A stretch of 64,000 bases of DNA from the NCBI RefSeq assembly GCF_040939455.1, contig NC_134108.1, positions 82,070,001-82,134,000 of the forward strand, read 5' to 3'. The notes under the pieces were generated by a model. The model did not search any database, was not told the DNA's origin, and saw nothing but the letters and a program-made list of their open reading frames with translations. Within the stretch, counting starts at the first letter, position 1. The number at the start of each line of letters is the position of its first letter. Positions 12,101-25,795 of this stretch are shown here, piece by piece. The translations under genes and the position numbers were made by a program. This stretch comes from Microcebus murinus. Lineage: Eukaryota > Chordata > Mammalia > Primates > Cheirogaleidae.

Positions 12101-12232
12101 AGCCAGGTGCAATGGCATGCACAAATGGTCCCAGCTACTCAGGAGGCTGAGGCAGGAGGATCACTGGAGCCCAGGAGTTTGAGACCAGCCTGGGCAACAT
12201 AGTGAGACCCTGGTGCAAACAAACAAACAAAA
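12101..12232 (+). mobile_element. FLAM / 7SL-like free left Alu monomer
   Basis: A single arm runs agccaggtgcaatggc ... ggtcccagctactcaggagg ... gggcaacatagtgagaccc. It is followed by (CAAA)n and has no right arm. The order matches 7SL RNA, as in fossil monomers. Confidence 0.8.
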
Positions 12233-12446
12233 GACACTTATCGTGTAACTAAACATTAAATTACTATAATCCTCAATGCACTAGATGTTTTCAGCACTTA
12301 TTAGCCTTACTCATGAGGAGCTACAAGAAAAAAAATAGCTAATAGCAAAGATTTAATAAAAAGTTAACTTCAGGGGATTAATTCTGCTTTATTCTAACAT
12401 CCTAAAGTTTCAGGAACTTAACAGCTCTCCCTCCCCCGTCTTTCCT

Positions 12447-12776
12447 TTTTTTTTTTTTTCTTTGAGACAGAGTCTCACTTTGTTGCCCAGGCTAGAGTGA
12501 GTGCATAAGCCTAGCTCACAGCAACCTCAAACTCAAGCGCTCAAGCAATCTTTCTGCCTCAGCCTCCTGAGTAGCTGGGACTACAGGTATGCGCCGCCAT
12601 GCCCAGCTAATTTTTTCTATATATATTAGTTGGCCAATTAATTTCTTTCTATTTATAGTAGAGACGGGGGTCTCGCTCTTGCTAAGGCTGGTTTCGAACT
12701 CCTGACCTCGAGCAATCCACCCGCCTCAGCCTCCCAGAGTGCTAGGATTACAGGTGTGAGCCACTGTGCCCGGCCT
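12447..12776 (-). mobile_element. Strepsirrhine-type Alu dimer
   Basis: Reverse-complement Alu: T tail, gagacagagtctcac, both arms, ending gtgcccggcc. The linker has the lemur-type ttggccaattaatttcttt insertion. It lies in sense with ADGRB3. Confidence 0.95.
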
Positions 12777-12809
12777 CTCCTTTCTTCTTTCTTTCTCTCT
12801 CTGCCTCTC

Positions 12810-13640
12810 TTCAACCAATACTTATTTATTAGCTGCTCTGTGCTGGACATTATGTTAGGCACTAAGGAGAATAAAGTGATAAATCAAATATGGAAATGCA
12901 CCATCGTCCACTAGGTAACTCAAGATTTAAAACTTGATACATACAGATCCAAATTCTAGTTTCTCTACTTCATAATGAATGAAAGTGACCTTGAGCAATT
13001 TATTCGCTTCTCCTGAACTTCGACTTGAATATTTGCAAAACAGAGATATACTTCACATTGTGGACCAAAGGAGTTGGCAGAATGTGTGAATCAATACCTA
13101 CCTTGTGGGATTTGCAAAAATTAAAAAAAGAAGGGGAGCTTAGAAAAATGCCCGGAGAATGTTATAAATGCTCACTATATAGTAACCATACTTTTTATGG
13201 AAGGTGTTTATAGTTAAATGGAGAGATAAAAGATATTTCTATCTATGATCCAGGAAAAGTGCTATGGGAATTCAAAGGAAGGTAGAGACATGGCTTTCTT
13301 TTATGGGAAGCACATAAAACTTCTGACAACAGTGACATTGGGGCTGACATAGAAGGATGGGCTTGGCCATGAAAACACATGTTTTTGGAGGCTTGGTGGC
13401 TGAACGGGAACACTAGGAAGTGAAAATCCAGAGAGCATGGAGATAGGACTACCATGAGAACAATGATGTATTTATTTTAGTTTGCATAAAAAAGAAAAGC
13501 AGAAACAACAGGCAGCAGGGGAACTGGACACCAGACCATAAGGAGTTTTGAATGCCAGGCTACTCAATTTGGAATTTATTCTGTAGGCCACAGGGAATGG
13601 TTGAACATTTGGGGGAACTACAGTAACCTGAATCATCAAT
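12810..13640 (+). repeat. Old repeat cluster (MIR within another old repeat)
   Basis: 12810-12890 (tacttatttattagctgctctgtgctggacat) and 13240-13640 (acattggggctgacatagaagga ... ggaatttattctgtaggccacaggg) look like parts of one old repeat. 12935-13190 between them is MIR-like. Confidence 0.45.
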
Positions 13641-16289
13641 CATCAACTGAAAGTTTCACTGGTATAAATTCTGCTGAATCAGGTCTCTCGAGTGGTCTTA
13701 TCAGTCTTAGACAAGGGCTGTGTCTAAACCAGCTGTCTTGGAATTTTCAGTTTGACAGAAATTCCATTTAGTTCAACCCTGAAAGGATTCAAAGTACGTA
13801 AAGTATTAGTTAATTTGCTTGGAAAATAGGGGCTCCATTATGTTTGGAACAGGTGTGATTTCCCTTCTATATTTCAAAGATCACACACCATGGATATAGG
13901 AACTAACATGGCTAATCTTAAGCTTTATCAGAATATATACATTCTAATTCCAAAGAGTATTATTGTCAGTACATGACCTATCAGATTTCTGAGAGGGTCT
14001 ATTAGAGGGCAAAACATTAATTCACAAAGTTGGCTTTCTTGTTTAGCTCCTTTGGCATCGCAAGGCACTCCCAGAGGAACTGGGATTCTCACCATTGTTC
14101 ACAAATGCATAGAAACCCTTTAGGTCAGAAGCCCCTGCTTCTTTAGTGGTGAAGAACTACTGCATCCAGCAGTCAGAGTAGGAACATGAAACATAGGGAG
14201 TGGGCAGGGGGCTGGCAGTCAGTGCATGGTGCCCGCAAGCTACTCATCTTCCTGTGTGTTGGGCATGGTAGGAGGGGAGTTTGCAGATTCTCCTATGGAA
14301 AAGTGTAACATTTTCAATGGTCTAAGTGAATGATGAGCAGTGGAACAGCCCATAAGGATCATTGAATTTGTCAGTGAGAGGTGCAGGTGCCAGGAGAGGC
14401 TTTAATGGAGGCTTGAATATTGTGATAAAAAATTCAGTCAGAGTTAGTATAAGTTCCTAAATTTATGCAGCTGTTTTTGTTTGTTTGTTTAATTTTTGAG
14501 CTTGAGTACAGAATGGAAGAGATGCACTTAAACTGAAGCATGTTGTTAAAGGCCCAATAATTATAAATTTAATATAAGCAAATACGCACAAAGCTTCCAA
14601 AAATGCTAATTTGATCTTACACTACATCAGTAGAATTAGAATGTTAGATGAATATGAGAATTCAGAGCCATCCAAGATATGGCAGGGCTGGCTGAGCACT
14701 TTCCATGATTCATGGGTCCAGGAACATGCTGGCTGGCTGTTGTGGATAAGTCCCTCCCTCCTTCCACCCATCTATCCTTTTTCTCTCCTATGCCTTCCCT
14801 TTCTTCATCCTTCCCTCCCTCTCTTCCTGTTTGCTTTCTTCCAACCTACCAATATTTGGGAACAAAGCAAAAGAGAGTATGTTTGTTCTAAAAGAGCAAG
14901 AATTTGGAGAAGCTATTTGGAGGAAAGAGACCTTGACTGTGAATGGTTTGTGAGACACATTCAAAGTAAAATAGTTTCCTTTCTTGATATCATGAAACAG
15001 TGCTTTTTCTTTTTCAGTGTAATTTAAATGTTTTCCTTCCTGGAAGCAGGGAAATGGACTAAGTGGTCTTTTGGTTTCCCTTTGATTTCCCAAATTCTAT
15101 TTTTCTACATAATTACCATCATTTGCAGTGCTAGGCAGGTGCTATGAGTTAGCAGCCCAGAATAAAAAAGAAAGAAAAAACCCCTTTATTTGAGATTTAA
15201 AAAAGTCTTTCTCCACCCAATTATGCAATTTTTCATTAGCAATGTGCCACTACAAATTATGTGACTGAATTAAGGATAATGAACTCACTCACATGTTCGT
15301 TATTAATCAAGACTGAATAAGGAACTTTTTTTTTCTGTTCTCAGATATTTAGGACGATAGTCAAGCAACAATGACAACTCTATCCTCCCCACTCCTAACC
15401 TTCCAAATGGTAAATATTTATAAATCTCTTCTAGAAAAGGCATGCTGCTGCAGAGATGTGGTGTAATTAGTAGTCTATTTGGTTGTCAGGAAACTGAGAT
15501 ACAGATATTTATGCCATTAATGATTTAATACCCAGACCATACAAGGGGAAATTACAATCATATTATAGCAGTCAGCCAGCTGTATCTGTTGCATAAGGCT
15601 TTTAGATTTGTAAATATAACCCTCTCCTTTTTTTTTTTTTAAACAAATGAGGTTTCTTCCATTTATTTCAATGTTAGCTTTCAATATTCCAAAATGAGTA
15701 GCTAATGTGTTTAGGTCTAATCTCAATGGTGTAATTCTCATTTGCTAGCTAGCTAAAAATTGATGGCTTAATATTAGGAGGAGCAGATGAGAAAGAACAA
15801 CTCATTATGTGGGAAGTGTCTTCCATATGCCTAGCACTGTGTTGGTGTTAATAAATAATACATGATTCCTGCTTTAAGGAGGAAAATAAATTGACATACA
15901 CATGAAATACTTAGAGACCAAGTAAGAGTTAAAATGTATAGTATTTCATAAAGCACCAAACATAAACTATCATAGCCATGCAATAAGTCACAGCAGCCAT
16001 TTATTGATAACTCACCATGACCAGCATTGTGCTAGTACTGAGAAAAATAAAATAAAAATACATAGCATACATAAATTCTTGCTCTTCAGCTATTCAAAAG
16101 CTAACATTACTAATCAGAAAGCTAAGACTAAGACCCATAAACTATATATGGAAGAAGCACCAGATGTAGAAAATGGTCAAATACCACGTACTTTAGAGCA
16201 ATATATATATATATGGAAGAGAAGGAGAACCATCCAAGGGCTGCAAAGAATATGAGGCAAAGAAAGCACACCAAATCTGGAGTGAAGGA

Positions 16290-16400
16290 GAAGAACTGGT
16301 GTCAGGTGGCAGTCCTACCTCTTATAATATAACTGAGCCTCAGTTTCCTAGCCTATAAAGTGCTCTACTTGCCTTTGAAACTGTTGAGAGAATTGAAGGA
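16290..16400 (+). repeat. MIR SINE
   Basis: aactgagcctcagtttcctagcctataaagtgc is the MIR core. Confidence 0.55.
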
Positions 16401-16431
16401 ACCATATATTAATTACTGTTTTCTATGTTCT

Positions 16432-16560
16432 ATTTAGTAGGAAGAAATTGAGGTTTATAAAAATCTGAGTTGGGTGACTTGCTCAAGATCAGCTAGTTCT
16501 TGGTCAAACTTTTGACTAGTATACTGATTTCTAGAGTCCTGGTCCAGTGCTCTTACAAAT
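16432..16560 (-). repeat. MIR SINE
   Basis: Reverse MIR: gaagaaattgaggtttata...tgggtgacttgctcaagatcagctagttcttgg...agtcctggtccagtgctctta. Confidence 0.7.
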
Positions 16561-17169
16561 AATTATGTAGCCTTCTATGAAGCTATGACTATACCATGCA
16601 TACAGAAATTATACAATGTCATTTTATATGATGAAGCCCTATACCAAGATTGCAGTTGTGTGAATGAATGAGAACAGTTACAATCAACAACCAAAGTCCC
16701 CAGTGTTGATGTATGTACCAAAATTCTTACCACAAAATAAGTGAGTCCCCTGGTTTCAGATAACAACATCATATATATATATATGATGATTACATTTTAT
16801 GCCCTTAAAATGTAAGGCATTCAAATGAAAATGAAAAAAAATTAGGATAAAATTTGGATATTTGTATAAACTGAATTTTAACTCTGATGATAAAATGGCC
16901 AGAGGAAGCCAACACATTTTTTATATATAATTAATTCTAATTAAAGTATATAATTGAGGATATTTGAAATATGAATAAAATGATTAAAGAGTCTGTCATT
17001 CCTAATTTGTTTTAGGTAGTCTTCTCAAAATACGTTTTGGGGGCTTATTAGTTTTTCTATATGTGCCAGACTTGTGTACTCAAGATGATTTGAAGGTTCT
17101 GGAGCACAGGGAGCATACCTGGCCTCACACATCTCCTAGCCAGGAACTGATGAAGCAAAGCATACTCAC

Positions 17170-17274
17170 CATACTGCTTGTATTTGGTATATCCCGAAAT
17201 CTGTCCAGAGTTTGAAATTTCTGATTTAGTTCTTGAAACAGTTCCATATGCCTCTTCCTTGTATGCATGACCTT
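17170..17274 (-). CDS. ADGRB3: ADGRB3 coding exon: RKR / ELMO-binding helix
   Basis: This 105-nt exon encodes 35 residues, from [14 protein letters not shown] to RDIPNTSSM, again in phase 0-0. Acceptor is tttgcag after a long T tract, and donor is gtgagt. The segment looks like an amphipathic helix. Its RKR triplet sits about 95 residues from the C-terminus, the position at which the RKR motif of BAI1 is required for binding ELMO in the ELMO/DOCK Rac pathway. BAI3 is known to use the same pathway in myoblast fusion and dendrite growth. The assignment of function is by family; the motif itself is seen. Confidence 0.96.
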
Positions 17275-20200
17275 CTGCAAAAAAAAAAAGAGAACAAGAT
17301 GGCTCTCATTCCCAATTTGATTTATGTTTTTATAAATAGAGATTTAATATTTTTGCTTTAATAATAAGAAAAATCAAGCTTGGCAGGAGCCAGGAGATCC
17401 CAAGAGATGCCACAAATACAAATGAGTTGCACCAAATTTTTGTCTCACATTCAGCACTTCTTAAGTGAAGAATGGCCTTTTCTTCCACTTACAAGATTAC
17501 CAAAAAAAAAAAATAGGTTTTTCTTATGGGTGCATTAAATATGCAGCAGTCATTCCTGTCTGTGTAATATTTTCATCATTCAGAAGTTAAAGTTGTTTTA
17601 CAAACATCATTACAATATTTTTAAAATGTTTAAAAATTTGGACTTGTAAAGCATGTGAGTCACTGATGTCTGTCGAGGGAAATATTACTTTTTTATGTTT
17701 TATTTCTATAAACACTAAAATCCTAGCTGGCTGTACTAAAGAGGGAGCAAAATCCCAGGTCCTGCCATTAAGGCTGACTCAAAGCACTAAAGTGTCTAAG
17801 ATATATGCAGGATCTGAAACCTTGCACTTTCCATATGAATAATGATCAAGCTTTACAGAAGAAAAATCTGACCCATAGGTTTCATATATTTGTTTACAAG
17901 ATGGCACAGAATCTTAACAATTAGAGTTCCAGAGCATAAATTATGTGGCTAATATGCTTTTAAAATAACAGATACAATGATATTACTATTCTTCATCCTG
18001 GTTACACCCTCTTCTCCCAGCTACACCATAACTCAACAAATGGAATCATAAATAAAAATGACCTTGTGGTAGGTATCTTGGGCTGAATCTTTTTTGATTA
18101 CAGAGCACTTAAGAGCACTGAAAAAGAGTTAGATAACAATTCCCTTGTATTTACAAGTCTTGTTTTGGAAAATATGTCTTACTCAATTTTGATTTTTAAA
18201 CATTAAAAATCATTATTTTGGTGATTCTTCAAGATTATGTCTTCATGTTTGTGTAAGATTTTACAGTATTTTTTAAGCATATGCTTCATAATTCACTATT
18301 TGCTCATGTGGTTTGTATAGGTATAAAATGTCCATGCCTAAGTTATGATTTGAACGTTCAGTCTATTGTTTCAAATACCAAATATTTTCAAAAGTAAGGA
18401 TTTGCTTTGAGAAAAAAATATATCTTTGGGGGAAGATCTCTAATTTTCTTCTAAAAAGACACTTGTGGAAAAACACTTTCCCTGAAGAAAAAGTAAAGGG
18501 CAAAGAGAAATGAATATTTAATTTTTAACTTATTAAAACAACCTATTCCTTCCTATGCAAACTTTAATTTCCTATATTTAATGATTATGTATCTAGACAA
18601 TACCTGGCTTAGCCAATTTCCTCTATTTTCACTAAGCAAATTTTTATGTGAGCAAATTCTGTCCTTTTAAGTCTTGCAATAACCAGTTCCCATCTTTGCT
18701 CCTCTTAGCTCTGGTAGTTCGCTGTTAAAAATCAGGTGGTTGAGGACAAGAACATGGCAACATTACTCATGATGGGGACATGAAACACAGCAAGCAATTA
18801 TAGAGCGATTAACTTCCCATCAGTTTTGGGGCGAGTACACAAAACAGATTTGCAGGATTTACAGAGAGACACCAGGCAAACATAATTTGGCTACTGATGG
18901 CTGGTGGAGGTTTATGAGAGGGAGGATTTGCATAAGCAACTCAATGGAGGGATTTTGAGGACAACGTAGTTGGCAAACATAATGTAGTACATTCTGTCCT
19001 TGGGGAGACAAACAGTTTCATGCACTACCAGGTCCTAATATACTGATTAAAATATGGATTTGTGGAGGAAGGGGAGGAAACAAAAAGAAAAAAAAAACAA
19101 TATGGGTTTGTGTCATTAAGAATACTTTTTGAAAAAATCTAGTGTAGCTAAGAAGATTGGTTCTGCCTCTAATTTACAAAGTGTGTTTCTCATAGTAAGG
19201 AATCTTACTAAATAGTGATTTTTTTCTATGGTGCAATAGCAATGATGCCACACTACTGACATTTCTCCAGGGAACTCATTCCATAATTTAATATATGTTT
19301 ATGAGCATCACATATGGTGCTAAGCAATGGAGTAAAATAGTGCACAAAATCTTGATTGAGTTCCTCCCCTCTTGTAGCTTGAAGTCTAATGGAAGATATA
19401 GGCATTAATCGCATCATAATTCAAATAAATGTAAAATTATAACTGTGGTAAAGAAAACATATGGTGCTGCCATGAGAGTAAATGATAGGAGAATTCAATA
19501 AGAAAAATCCAAGTGAGGCAATCCCCAAGTTTTTACATATTCATATTTAATTTGAAAAATTCTCAAATTAGTTATTCACATGATCTTATTTATTTTCTCT
19601 ATTCAATTTTCTAGAATTCAGAGGATTTCCAGTTCAATTTCTAATTCTATGTCTGAATCCCATCTCCTCAATGATATTTTTCCTTTCCAAAGACAAGAAA
19701 CTCATTCTCTTCTAAGATAGTTGATACTGAAGGCACAGTGCCCTTATTGCAAGATGAGCACCTGATGATTTCATCTGTGCAGTCTTTCATCCTTTGTCTT
19801 GTGAGAGGATTCTAACTTTGCTTTGGGGAGCTATACCTTCCCATGTTGCTGGAAATATTAGTCCAGATCCCTACAGTTCCCTGGCCAAAAGGTGAATATT
19901 TATATCTTTATCCTTCCAACAAAGTTCTCTTTTGTTAGTCAAAGTCACTTCATTTCTTGCAACCAAATACATCTGCTAGGTGAAGCATGTTTAAGAAGCA
20001 AACCAAATGTCAAATATATCCCATGGATAAAAAGATACATTAGCTGATTGGAGGTTTTATAATCATAGTCTGATTAAATGAACAATACCTGATTCTGAAT
20101 TGGATAGATTTTATTTTAAGGAGTTGGATTGCTAGAACATTTTAAAAAATATACAGAAAAATATAAAGTTATTGTTTTCACCAACATTATATACCCAAAA

Positions 20201-21409
20201 AGCATTTCAAAATGTTCCACATAGGTTCATGAAAACCATCTGAATAATAAAGTTCAAGGACCCTGAAATGAATATGGAAGCAAATGAAAAATTTGGATGC
20301 TGAAATATGGGGCCTTTCTACCTAGAAACATTAATTGCAAATATATCCTCATGCCAGATAATCATTCTAATTTGCAACTCCCACCTTGGCACTGTCAGAA
20401 ATCACCATAGCAATGATGGTCTGGAATTCTGGCAAAAGTATCACATTAGAGCTGCCATTGACAGCTCACATCTCTGTCATGAACTCAGTTTGATTTTCCA
20501 TGCATGATTCCTTCTTGTTCATAGACTCAAGTAGATCTTCCAGCCTTTATAATAAGGAATGTTTCATTGATAAGAGTACCAGCTTCACAGTGAACACTGG
20601 AGAGTTTCTAGTTCAGCAACATTTTGGAAAAAAACTTAGCTATGGTTTTAGTTTTCACAACTTCTAGAGGTTTCTCCTTATTTAATTACTTGCATGAGTA
20701 TATACTTGCAACTCTGATGCCTTTGATGGTCTTAACTACTTGATTAGAAGTCTTCATGCTTATAGATCTTATAGGTCCATTTCAATTGCTATACTTGTGT
20801 TTTTACTGACGGTTAAGGTTTATCCGCTTACCCTTTTCTTTCTTTTGTAACGTAAACATGCTGTTTTCTAAAGAAATCGACTTCTGTGAAAAGCTCAATT
20901 TTGGACTTGGTTTTTCAAAAATCATGTAATGATAAAACTCTAACACACGTGGATTTTCTATTTAAATAAACACAGACATATGCTAATTGACAGTATCTAC
21001 ACAATTCAGGTTCCTTTAGTTGCAATGGCCATGAACTATTATAGGTGTCTTTTGCAATAAACATAAATGCATGGTAATGTTCCCTTGGATTCATATTAAT
21101 ATCACTGAATGTTTTTTGAAGCTGTATATTAATCCTCTTTCTAAGACACCACCAACCTAACTGCACAAGAAATATACTCTCCTGAGTAGCTTACTTCCTA
21201 GGACTCTTTCTTTCACTTTATACATTTTTTTTAACTCAAAAGAGTTAGTCTTTGTAACCCTTTAATTTTTGATATTAGAGAAAAAGTGATGTGTAAAGCA
21301 CATTCATGATATTTCAGATACTTGAGAAAAATGAAGACAGAAAGCAACCTCTACATCTTGAGCACCTACTATATCCCAACAACTCTCCCAGACCCTTTAA
21401 ATACTTGGA

Positions 21410-21600
21410 ACATGCCAACTCTGACAGCTCTGAATCTGTAAAAAACTTATGTTTAGATCTCAGTTCCATAACTTTCGAGTTGTGTGATCTAAAGCATAAA
21501 ATCCAATCTACTTTTAGCCCCAGTTTCAGTAATCGGACTTGTCTTGCAGGGTTATTTTGAAGATTTAAAAAAGAATATAAAGCACTTATCACTGGACCAC
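21410..21600 (+). repeat. MIR SINE
   Basis: MIR core with tcagttccataact, gagttgtgtgatcta, ccccagtttcagtaatc, and the gaagattt end. Confidence 0.65.
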
Positions 21601-21634
21601 ACAGATAAGTGCCACTTAAGAAATGGCAGCCATT

Positions 21635-21800
21635 ATTATCTTTCTTAATCCTTGCAATAACCCTGGGAGGTAGAAGCCATTATCTCCATTTTACTGATTA
21701 GGAAACTGAAGCTCGAGGAGGCTAAGTAAGTTTCCCAAGCTCACACAGGTGGTGAGCAAGCTGGAATTTTTTTCTGAATCCCCCATCAATCGTCTTTGCA
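21635..21800 (-). repeat. MIR SINE
   Basis: Reverse MIR: ctccattttactgattaggaaactgaagctc...ggctaagtaagtttcccaagctcacacaggtggtgagcaagctgg. Confidence 0.8.
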
Positions 21801-22039
21801 TGCTGCTATCTTAGATGTATCTCATAGATTCAGAGAGCATCGTCTTCCTTTAGACTATTCAGTCAGGTGTATGATTGTTTCATGTTCAGATGGAAAATGA
21901 GACAAAACAATCCAGGATGGGTTAGGTACACTCTGTAGTGAGCCTGTAAACTCTATAGGTACTGATTATTCTGCAACCATCTCATGGTACTGCGATGATC
22001 TTTTTTAGGGCTGGTCTTCATATCTTGTCTCTGAACACC

Positions 22040-22140
22040 TCATGGGCAGTGACTTACTCATCTCTGTATCCCTGACTCCTGGTACAGTATCTGGCATACA
22101 GCAGTTGCTCAATAAATGTGTACTGAATAAGTGAAATGAA
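22040..22140 (+). repeat. L2 3' end
   Basis: tctctgtatccctgactcctggtacagtatctggcatacagcagttgctcaataaatgtgt is the L2 terminal pattern. Confidence 0.75.
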
Positions 22141-22689
22141 TGAGATAGCATAGGTATATAGGCCAGGGAAGGTGACTACAACATGGAAAAAAAATGTCGT
22201 CTTTTCTTCTTCTTTAAAAGAAGTCTCCTCCCTGGAAAGATGGCTCATTTTAATGGCCCAGACAGGAGCCCTGCCTCCCCGTTCTCATTCTATTACACTT
22301 CCTTCTTTTTCATACAAGCACAAAGGACCTGTAGGTGGCCTTGGAATAAACTGCTTAGAGGTTTTCACTTTTAAATTCAAAAATGTGAATCATAGAGTTG
22401 GAGTTTAAGTCTGAATTATATAGATAAGAGAAGTATTACTGTGTATGGACTTTTAGAAGCTGAGAGAAACTGTTCGAGAATCTCCTAACTATAAAAAACT
22501 TCAAAGGATAGGGCCTGGAAATCATGTGCTGATAGAATTAGAAACCACTTTGCCTGAATGAACTTTTCCAGCCTTAGAATTTTATACACCTAGACTGCCA
22601 TTGTCCATGCCTACTAGGATAAAGCTGTGGTTATTTTTATTATTCTATACTGCTTTGCATGTGAGTCCCATAGGTTTGGAAAAGTGTGG

Positions 22690-23350
22690 TGCCCTTCCTC
22701 CCTGTCATCAGGGTCATGGCCAACTCTACTATAACAAAAGAGAGGTTAACAAGAGAAAAATGTAACATATTTATTTAATCAAAGTTTTAACATGACACAG
22801 GAGATTTCAGAATGAAGACCCCCCAAATCAAAGGAAAACTGTCCATTTCTATGCTTAGATTCAATGAAGAGTAGATAGTCACTTAGATATGTGACTGGAC
22901 AAAAAGGGAAAGATCTAATAGTAATAATCTGAGTGGCAAAACCTAGCAAGGCCTGCATATTCAGATTCTTCTGGCTTTTTTGTTGTGGAATTTCTTCCTC
23001 CTGAGTCTGGGGCAGGACCCTTCTGGAATGAAGGTCTTGTGACCTACTATGCACAAGGGTATGTCAGAGAATCTCTTCATGGCTGGCTCCTAGACAAAAA
23101 TGCAGGGGAAGGTTAGAGTAATATTTTTAAGTTTAATGGCTCACATTGGGGGAAAAAGGTTCTAGTTTCTATGACCTGTCTTAGAGGAGTTCTTTGACTC
23201 ACTTTGTGAGGGAATGAGGAGTTAGAGACAAGAGGGGAGAAGGTGAGAAAGATCTTGGTTCAGAGGCTACTTCTTAGGCCTCCAATGGCCTTTAGCTCAA
23301 ATTACTCAAGATTCCAAAGTACCATACTTTGGAGTATCATTTTCTGAACC
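22690..23350 (-). repeat. Probable old interspersed repeat, family unresolved
   Basis: The stretch (cccttcctccctgtcatcag, aggttaacaagagaaaaatg, catgacacaggagatttcag, gaccccccaaatc) gives a strong impression of a multi-copy LTR-like element. I cannot name the family, and the orientation is a guess. Confidence 0.35.
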
Positions 23351-25017
23351 CCAACATTCCTCTCTCCAGAATGGGATGTTGAATACTAGCCTTAGGTGAA
23401 TGTAAAAACTCATATTTAAGGAACAATGCACGCTGCAGAAATTAAGCTCAATTCTGAAAACTGCATTGTGAGAAGGGAATGATTTATGTGTCTTCCCTTG
23501 GCCAGAATCCCAATGTGTCCTCAAGATGGAACCTGTAGTCTAACGAATAATGCTTGACATTACAGTGTCTATGTTTCAAATATATTTTTATTTGAATAAA
23601 TATGTTCCTACCACTTAAAAGAAGCCAAAGGGTCTGGAAAAACCAAATGCATTGCATAATTTTATTTTGTCAGTGTCAATCAAGAACATACTTTCTGTAA
23701 TGCATAATTTTGCAACAGTTTAAATTAAGTCATGTAGAAAAGATGGATATAGTCTAGGACTGAATTGCTCAACCTTTTCCTCCAAAAATGCTTCGATTGC
23801 CTAATGGAGCACTCTTACTCCTGGGGGTAGGGGGAAAGGTAGGAAGGGACTTACTATAAATTTTGCCTTCTATGTCATAGTTTAGTTGTGTTTGCAATGA
23901 TATTGAATTACTCTAAAATATTTTATCTTACTTGATTATGTTCCTCTAAATTTTTCAATAAAAATTCAAGCTCCCATGAAGATAGGCCATGATAATCCTG
24001 CATCTTCTTTTGCCTTCTGCCCACCATCACTGCCACCCGGTTTGAGAAACATGAATTTAGTATACATGTGGAGCTCATCAGAAACTTCAGAGAAATATCC
24101 TAAAATGTTTTTAAAAGGCCACATAATTTCCATGAAAGAATGTGATATGGTTCATCTCTGTGTTTTTGGATGAGAAGATAAAAAATAAATACCTCTCTCT
24201 CCATATATTTTTAACATGTAGTAGATATTATCTGCCACCGCTTCAGAATGGATGTCTGTAATTGTGTTCCCAGGAATTCTTTGATCCAAAGCTCAAACCA
24301 AGACAGACAATTAAAACAATTTCCCTCATTTCTGATTTAACATAATATTAGGTGATGTATGATTAAAGTATTAACTGAACTCATCTTGATTAGATGTCTC
24401 TTTGACTTTTGTTACTGGTACTAGTGGAAACCCAGGCTCAGAACTGGAGAGTCATGTTTTTTTCTGCTCTTTTATTCAGTTAAGGACCAAATTGTGTAGA
24501 TTTGGCCTCTGCAGTGTCCCTTTCTTGCTTTCTTTTTCTACTACTTCCAGGAAGTGGACCTCCTTAACTACTAGACTAGCCACTCCTAAATGTTATTTCA
24601 ACTCTCTGTTCTACACTACTACAGTCTATCCTTCCTGTTACTGACATATCCATCTTTCCAAAGCCTAAATCATAGCAAATCATTCCTCTTGGGGTGGGGG
24701 GGGGGGGAGAAACAAGCAAAACAAAGTCTTAGCAGCTTTTTGTAGCAAACTAGTTAAAAACTTCCTCCTGGACTGTAAGACATGCTTTCTAAATTACCAC
24801 CTCTGTCTAATGTTTTCTTTCATAGATCCCCATTTAAGTAAATTTTGACTTCGTATTTCTTGAGCATGCCATACATTAGCTAATGTCTTTGCCTTTCCCT
24901 CCTTCTGGGATTTCTACCTGTCATTTTTCTATCTCCTTGAGTTATATCCAATGTGAATATCTTAGAAATCCAATGTGGTTATTTTTGAAGTGCCACTACT
25001 ATGGCTGATCATTTTCT

Positions 25018-25795
25018 TTTTTAAAAAAATTATTTCAGCATATTATGGGGATACAAATGTTTTCATTACATATATTGCCTTTGCCCTGCCCAAGTCAGAA
25101 TTGCAAGCATGTCCATCCTCCAGACGGTGTACACTGCACCCAGTAGGTGTAAATATACACATCTCTTTCTCCCCCCCAAACTCCGCCCCCGATGAATGTT
25201 ACTACTGATTTGTGCATATAAGTGCTTATCAATTAATATCAATTTGCTGGTGAGTACATGTGGTGCTTGTTTTTATATTCTTGTAATACTTCACTTAGAG
25301 AATGGGCTCCAGCTCTATCTAGGATAATATAAGAAGTGCTAAATCACCATTGTTTTTGTGACTGATTAGTACTTCATGGTATACATATACCACATTTTAT
25401 TAATCAACTCATGTATTGATTGGCACTTGGGTTGTTTCCACATCTTTGTAATGGTGAATTTTGCTGCTATAAACATTCTAGTTCAGATGTCTTTTTTATA
25501 GAATTCTTTTGTTCCTTTGGGTAGATGCCCAGCAATGGGATTGCTGGATCAAATGATAGTTCTACTTGTAGCTCTTTGAGGTATCTCCATATTACTTTCC
25601 ACAGAGGTTGTACTAGTTTGCAGTCCCACCAGCAGTGTATGAGTGTTCCTATCTCTCTGTGTCCATGCCAACATTTGTTGTTTTGGGACTTTTTGATAAA
25701 AGCCATTCTCACTGGAGTTAAGTGATATCTCATTGCAGTTTCTTTTTGCATTTCCCAGATGATTAGAGATGTTGAGCATTTTTTCTATAGCTGTC
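25018..25795 (-). mobile_element. 5'-truncated L1 (ORF2 C-terminus and 3' UTR)
   Basis: Reverse-complement L1. The minus frame at 25467-25751 shows the ORF2 C-terminal signature [14 protein letters not shown] and [11 protein letters not shown]. Candidate 8-bp duplication: cattttct (25010-25017 and 25796-25803). Family: strepsirrhine L1 by its 3' end. Confidence 0.85.

Larger units (their letters stand above)
11111..17169 (-). other. ADGRB3: ADGRB3 last intron
   Basis: This 6.06-kb intron runs from gtgagt to tcaacag. It contains a 7SL-like monomer (12101), an Alu (12447) and MIR or other old repeats at 12.8-13.6 kb and 16.3-16.6 kb. The stretch 13640-15800 shows only a pyrimidine-rich run (14745-14830) and nothing else I can name. 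Confidence 0.85.

Noticed and set aside
14611..15027. 138-codon plus-strand frame
   Set aside because: Runs through a CCTT-rich stretch; no recognisable protein similarity.
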